Source: Drosophila miranda (Eukaryota; Arthropoda; Insecta; Diptera; Drosophilidae). Taken from it: DNA of 64,000 nt. The notes beneath the pieces were generated by a model. The model saw only the letters and a program-made list of their open reading frames with translations, did no database searches and was not told where the DNA came from. Shown here piece after piece: positions 58,924 through 64,000 of this stretch. The translations under genes were made by a program, and so were the position numbers. Numbering within the stretch: the first letter of the stretch is position 1; every line of letters starts with the position of its first letter. Location of the stretch: NCBI RefSeq assembly GCF_003369915.1, contig NC_046673.1:11392001-11456000 (forward strand). The letters are read 5' to 3'.

Positions 58924-59903
58924 GGTTGAATGAGTAAACTTACTAGTAATAGCTACACGAGACATATGCACAATCATTTTGCCCAATCATGCGGGCACTC
59001 AGTTTAATTGATTTTAAAGTTTCAGCAAAAGTTCTGCTAGTTCCCGTGAGGGTGAGGGCGTACGAAATGGATAGCAAGGACAAACAATGCCCCCGACATT
59101 CGTACATTCATACATACGTACATACGTATATACTCACGCGTATGCAGCGAACAGATGTGTAACAGGTTGACCCAGCCGGGCAACCAATCCACCATCATCA
59201 ACGCATCCATCCCACGGAACAGAAATAAAAAAGAAAAGAACAACTTTGAAAGGCGAAGCTTTCAATACCCTTTTAAAACCCTTCTTTCTATATATTACCT
59301 ATATAATTTTTGATCCTTCCGACTTGCATACTGCCTGAACAGGAAGCACAGAAAGCAGGAAAACTTAATTACAGATTGTGATAAACAATGTACTGTACTT
59401 GGTTTCACTTGGAGAATTCTGTTCAAAATAATCATACCATCATCGGTAAGAGTATACAAGCGAAACCTACCAGAAACCAAAAAATAAAACAAGACAACGC
59501 GTCGTAAAGCTCTTGAAACTTTGGCGCAGGAGGAGCCTGAGGGGCCCCTGTTCAGGGTCAGGTTTCGTTCGGTCAGGCGGCTTTCGAGTGTTTTCCACCT
59601 GAGCACAAACTTAAGTGGTCAAACTTGATTAAAACCGCACACGCAGGCGGCGAGGGGTAACGCTTCAGCAGAGATGACCATGGGCAGGAAGATGGGAGGT
59701 GCACAGACGTCCAAGCCATGCCCTGATCGGGGGCAAAAGTTTTTGATGCTGCCAAGGACACAGGACAGGGATTAAGTTGCGGTTATGCAGCAGCCATCGA
59801 CCAAAAGACTTGAGTTTGAGTTCATGTTTCTTTTTTCGGCTTCCCTTCCACTGGCCGCAGAATCATTTATTTATCATACATCATTTTGCAAAGGAATGTT
59901 TAT
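58924..59903. other. Intergenic block
   Basis: Small overlapping minus-strand frames at 59295-59606 and 59573-59761 show no start, splice or composition support. ACATACGT repeats lie near 59100. Nothing else is recognised. Confidence 0.5.
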
Positions 59904-60218
59904 TCACCAAGTCTCAGCTCCATTCAGTTGCTGCTGCTGATGCTGCTGCTGCTGCTGTTGCAGCTCTCCCTCGAATGGCAAGTCCAGGGCGTACTCCTGT
60001 TGCTGCCTCAGCAGCAGAGCCTGATGGATCCCAGGATAGTCCACGAAGTCGGGGGCATACCTTCCGACTGGGTGTTGGGCCTCGGATAGGAAGGCGAGTC
60101 CTCCATCATCTAGTTCGTAATCCCTAGGTGGCGGCAGGTAGGCATTAAATGGTACCTGAGTGGCCAGACATGAAGCAACCATCAGGATTGGAGCAAACAA
60201 TTGCTGCAACATCATCAT
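59904..60218 (-). CDS. Secreted protein of 104 aa, unrecognised, polyglutamine tail
   Basis: I start at the first of three tandem ATGs (60218), which lies 23 bases after the predicted transcription start. Residues 3-19 (Leu-Gln-Gln-Leu-Phe-Ala-Pro to Cys-Leu-Ala) form a signal peptide with a likely cleavage before or near Thr-Gln-Val. The mature part is acidic, Tyr/Pro/Leu-rich and without cysteines, containing PPPRDYELDDGG and HPVGRYAPDFVDYP. It then has Gln runs (six, later four) coded by GCTGCTG repeats before ending Gly-Ala-Glu-Thr-Trp. No dibasic processing sites are seen, so a classic neuropeptide precursor is less likely. The TGA overlaps an AATAAA (TGAATAAAC), as in the array genes. 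It could be a cuticle, chorion or seminal-type secreted protein, but that is not decidable here. Confidence 0.75.
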   Translation of the reverse strand: MMMLQQLFAPILMVASCLATQVPFNAYLPPPRDYELDDGGLAFLSEAQHPVGRYAPDFVDYPGIHQALLLRQQQEYALDLPFEGELQQQQQQHQQQQLNGAETW

Positions 60219-60240
60219 TGTTATGTTGCAAGGGATTAAC

Positions 60241-60276
60241 TGTGCTGCCAGCTCTCGCAAAAGCAGCTTTTATTGG
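60241..60276 (-). promoter_or_regulatory. TATA-like box and initiator of the secreted-protein gene
   Basis: CCAATAAAAG (60276-60267) lies about 31 bases before the A of GCACAGTTAA at 60241, close to Drosophila TATA/Inr spacing. It predicts a 5' UTR of about 23 bases. Confidence 0.5.
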
Positions 60277-62854
60277 CAAGATTGCAAGGCCAAGCTTAGC
60301 ACTTATTGAGATTCTATTAGGCTCTGCTCGAAAATTGACGTATATGTATGATGAATCTTGCATGTATGTATATTCTTATAATTAAAGTTCCCAACTCGCT
60401 TTGACTTCGCTCTGCAGAACCTTGGCTTCATATCCATATTTTGTGAAATAAAATTCATGCGGCTCTTCATGACTTACTATTTACCATTGACTGAGCGTCA
60501 ATTTATGCTGATCCTGATCTTGAGACAAGAAAACCAATGCGCTAGACTCCTGATGTATCTGGCATTAATTTCAATAGCCAATTCGGCTCTGCACAACCTT
60601 GATCTGAGATTCATAAGCCGTAGCTTGTTCTTTATTCGAAATTCTTAATTTATGCCATTGCTGTTCATCATTTATATTTGAAGTATGCAATACTAGATCC
60701 AGTACCGTATCTCTTCATTAAGCATCAAATGCGTAAAGCCAATTAATTCAATATTTAGCCTCCAGGGAACACAAATCGCATACCCTACAGAACCTTGGTC
60801 TTAAGACCATCACGTAATTAATTCTGTGTCTGATCTTCAGAGGAGACAAACCGAACCTAATGGCTGATGTATAGCCTTTGCATAAATTTCCCACTATTGC
60901 GAGTGTCGCAGTAATACTGGTTTCAGTCTGCTCTTATACCGCAACGACTGCCACGGCGACTAAAACAACGACGATGACGATGAAGACGACGACGACGAGG
61001 ACGAGGCGCCCAACCAGACGGCTGCCGAGTGCCAGCGCATGCGCTCCGGGCAGCGGGCTGTCTGACGAATTACAGCGTTTCCCGCCAAAGACCAGGCAAC
61101 GCGGGCATCAGGCCATCCGTGCATCTGGCGCACGGCCTTTGTTTACCTTTGTTATCAGCTCTTATCAGCCGCACGGGATGTAGGCCTGGTCGGCATGTCC
61201 CGCAGGGCCTGGGGGCGTTCTGGCGGCGTCAAGTGTCCGCCCATTGGCTGGATGTCAGATTGGGGCAGGGACAGGTACATCGCCACTGACGGGGGCAGGG
61301 AGAATCGAACGCTCTTCAGAAGGCAATTCAATGTAATTAATATGGCCGAATGCAAATCTCTTCATTAGCACAAAAACTTTTGCTTAGTAGACGACAGACA
61401 GCAGCCAGAAACACAACTGGATGACAACTACGAGTACAAGTCTGGTATGGCTTAAAAGGCATAATTAAGAGTTAGAACAACGACAATGTAGCTGTAGACG
61501 ACGATGACGATGACGATGCTGTTGATGAGGCTAACTGGTAACCAGTAAATGTTGAACAACCAAACAGAAGGAGAGAACTCAACGTGGGTTCGTTCAACGA
61601 AGGCGTGATACCCTCTCCTATACCAGACGGGGCAGCAGCAGGGAGCTGATGAATCCCGGGTCTCTCCATTGGATCAATCATCAAATGCACGACAATCTGT
61701 CCAATTTGCAGCGTAACTTCAGAAAGCCAATGTGGAGATATTACCTAAAGCTCCACGTTGGACAATTCTAAAACTAGGTTCTTCGACTGTCTTCCTTTCC
61801 ACGAGTAAGAGGAAGAGTGTTCTCCGACCGGCTATGCACCGGTGGGGGCACTGGCACGGGTCTACCTAACGACACACATCATACATTGAATGCTACATGC
61901 TGGCAACATTTGTTGCTTGCAGCAGTTTTGGGTGGGGCACACCGAGAATGCTCCTCGGCCATGGCTCCACTCCTTTAACCACTCTTCTGCTGTGGCCCGC
62001 AACACTTCCGGCATTTAGGCAAACAAAATATGTAGCAATAAGGGGCATAGCTGCAACAAGCTGGAGCGCATTTGTGTCCCATTTGTGGGGACCTGCCACA
62101 TGTGTAGGCGGAAAATGCGGCCATGTAGGCTAATGAGTTCGTTCTACGAATATGTCGGACGTGTCTTGTTTTCTCCATCTTTTTATTTCCCTGTAACCCT
62201 GCCACCCAGTAACCCTTCTCTTTCTCCTGATGTTGTCCCGGTTTTGTTGCTCTTTCTGACGGCTAACGAGGGCCTTCCATTGTCTTCTGGTGGCACAACC
62301 AGCACACGGCCCATACAGACAAAATGCCTGCGGCGGTGTCCCAACCTGATGGCAGATGGCGAAAGCTAAATGGAATTCGGTGATGGGTTCGGGCTCTGCT
62401 TGGTTTCCCATCATCATGATGATAATGAGCAATGTCGGTGACTTGGTCCAAAGTCAATGGGCTGACGGGATGGGGGCAAGGTAAGTGAGACCAAAGCAAT
62501 CCAACTTCCCAACTTTAAACATTCCGCTACATATGGGAGTACTTGTCCAACCAACTCAAGCTCCAGACCCAAGTTCTATTGATCATTAAAAAATGTAAGG
62601 CCGGACGGACAAAAGCGCTTCCTAGACCAATCCAATCCGATCCAAGCCTATTCTAGTTGAAGTCCTCAACTTTATTGAACATTCAAAAGGAGTTTAGCAT
62701 GTTAAACATCCTATCCAAAAGTTTAAAGATTCAATACATCGACCATCGACCCGATGGAAACCGTTCCCAAATTCACCCACCCTCAAAGCATATCCAAGCA
62801 AACATGTATTAAACATGAAACAATGAGAAAAGGACACAAAGTATGAGCCTGGCT
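60277..62854. other. Intergenic block between secreted-protein gene and receptor gene
   Basis: It contains a GAC/GAT triplet tract at 60955-61005 and an imperfect GACGAT run at 61497-61520. A minus-strand frame at 62130-62432 starts with a short hydrophobic run, but it opens on a non-ATG codon and lacks splice support. No gene is claimed. Confidence 0.5.
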
Positions 62855-64000
62855 CTAGACCAGGTATCGCCTCAGCCAGGCCACGCGCACACTGAGCAGC
62901 TCCACGAGAAAGGCCAGGACAGCGGCAGTCAGGAGAATCGTGGCGATGAAGTAAAGGCCGCAGAAGACCTCCAGCGGGAGCGGAGAGATCTCGTGGGGTT
63001 CCGTTGGTGGCACCCGGTACTGCGGCCGATCAAAGTCGTGGACGATGTAGCTGATAATTCCAGAGGACTGCAGCTGCTTGAGCTTCCGATCGAAGCCAAA
63101 CTTTAGGAGGGAGTGAACGTGCAGATACATGACGAGCTGGTAGAGGAAGATGTGCTCCCGGACATGGGTGAGATGACTGGTTTGCCAGTTTATCCTATTG
63201 TTATAGCCAATGTTCGCGATCAGGGCGGTGGTGGTCAGGCGTTTGTCCTCGCCATCCCTCTGAATGCGGTCGAAGCGGTCCTGAGTGCTTTCCGTGAAGA
63301 GAACGGTCAGGTTGTGCGGATAGTAGTCGTAGTACTCCTGGCTAATCAGCGTGTAGTTCTCGGCAATCAGCTGGGATATTTTGTAGGGCAAGGGCGGGTT
63401 GTACGGCGAGCGGAAGGAGTCATACAACTTGCCCTGGTAGACGACCCTTAGCACCAGCACCAGGAACAGCCAGAGGGAGTACAACATCCGCTGCCTACTG
63501 GTCGTAGGCAGCTGGAACGTCTCCAGTGGATTTCCCAGCAGGGTGGTGAGCACGAGCAGTGACTGGACAGCAATATCGGCGCCATTTCGGCGCCTACGCT
63601 TCAGCCAAAAAACAAACACAACGAGGCTGCAGCTTACGACCAGAGCCAGCCAGACAGTCGAGGAGAATGGCACCAGCAGCTGTGCTACGGCCCCTATCTG
63701 GGATTTTATGTTCACCACAAACACGAGAGAGCTCTGGTGGTAGGATACGGTCGTAGTGAACTGACTTCTGTTCGCGTGTGAGCCACTCATCGCTCCGATC
63801 AGCACCGAGGAGGTGCCGTTATTTAGCTGGTCGAAGCAGCTGCTGCAGCTCCCGTTGCAGGTGCGTTGCTTTTTACATGGCGGCATGAGCTTGATGCTGA
63901 AATTGAAGACCTTGGACAGGACCTTGATAATCTCACCATCGATACCGGTTAACCGCCACACCTCTTTCCGCTCCTCGGGGTCATCCATGTCACCCAAGAA
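62855..64000 (-). CDS. Ionotropic receptor (IR) chemosensory channel, 3' part, runs off window
   Basis: A divergent ionotropic receptor, the insect relatives of ionotropic glutamate receptors that act as chemosensory cation channels in sensory dendrites. The frame is open to the window edge, so the N-terminus lies outside. Visible, with residue 1 the leucine at 63997: end of ligand-binding lobe S1 (GIDGEIIKVLSKVFNFS, about 18-34), TM1 about 113-132, re-entrant pore about 142-158 (SLLVLTTLLGNP), TM2 about 171-188, lobe S2 about 200-325, TM3 about 342-368, and a short cytoplasmic tail ending at TAG. N-glycosylation sequons occur in S1 and S2. The glutamate-contact residues are not conserved, as usual for IRs. 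Single exon in the visible part. Which IR paralogue it is cannot be fixed from this fragment. Confidence 0.9.
   Translation of the reverse strand, partial: FLGDMDDPEERKEVWRLTGIDGEIIKVLSKVFNFSIKLMPPCKKQRTCNGSCSSCFDQLNNGTSSVLIGAMSGSHANRSQFTTTVSYHQSSLVFVVNIKSQIGAVAQLLVPFSSTVWLALVVSCSLVVFVFWLKRRRRNGADIAVQSLLVLTTLLGNPLETFQLPTTSRQRMLYSLWLFLVLVLRVVYQGKLYDSFRSPYNPPLPYKISQLIAENYTLISQEYYDYYPHNLTVLFTESTQDRFDRIQRDGEDKRLTTTALIANIGYNNRINWQTSHLTHVREHIFLYQLVMYLHVHSLLKFGFDRKLKQLQSSGIISYIVHDFDRPQYRVPPTEPHEISPLPLEVFCGLYFIATILLTAAVLAFLVELLSVRVAWLRRYLV

Noticed and set aside
1..64000. CRISPR array, bacterial operons, phage or plasmid features
   Set aside because: None seen. Splice signals, microsatellites and transposon types are those of an insect nuclear genome.

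Overview
This is eukaryotic DNA and almost certainly from a Drosophila species. It has short 59-93 bp introns with GT..AG ends and CTAAC/CTAAT branch sites, AATAAA signals, long intergenic stretches rich in CA, CAA, CAG, CGA and GTCY microsatellites, DINE-1/Helentron elements with a TTATACCCGATACTC end and a GTCY microsatellite core, and a fragment of an insect ionotropic receptor gene. Abundant GTCY-bearing elements suggest the obscura group, but that placement is inference. Gene density is very low, so most of the window is intergenic or intronic.

Region by region. 1-2.8 kb: no gene, simple repeats. 2.85-21.7 kb: a tandem array. Each unit of about 1.67-1.72 kb carries a minus-strand gene for an unrecognised 146-149 aa protein (an Asp/Gln/Glu-rich head followed by a helical tail) and, on the plus strand, a well-formed TATA promoter followed by a short ORF. 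Four gene copies are contiguous (4.1-9.6 kb). After a 3.3 kb spacer comes a fifth copy (15.2-21.7 kb), whose single intron has been inflated from about 90 bp to about 5.4 kb by a stack of Helentron/DINE-1 copies. 21.7-29.3 kb: no gene seen. 29.3-29.9 kb: an intact single-exon gene for a 209 aa acidic, coiled-coil protein. 29.9-42.3 kb: no convincing gene. 42.3-46.3 kb: a decayed choline-phosphate cytidylyltransferase pseudogene that still has an intron, abutting a dead minus-strand non-LTR retrotransposon. 48.1-48.8 kb: a four-exon gene, reconstructed here from splice signals, for a secreted or membrane-anchored protein of about 163 aa. 58.76-58.92 kb: an orphan coding-like exon with one in-frame TGA. 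59.9-60.2 kb: a compact gene for a 104 aa secreted protein, with its own TATA-like box and initiator. 62.86-64.0 kb: the 3' two-thirds or so of an ionotropic receptor gene that runs off the right edge.

The most interesting system is the tandem array. The copies are nearly identical at protein level, the intron placement is preserved, each unit pairs opposed transcription units whose 3' ends nearly touch, and transposons have entered one member without breaking its reading frame. This resembles the co-amplified gene families known from Drosophila sex chromosomes, but chromosome, expression and function cannot be read from this sequence.
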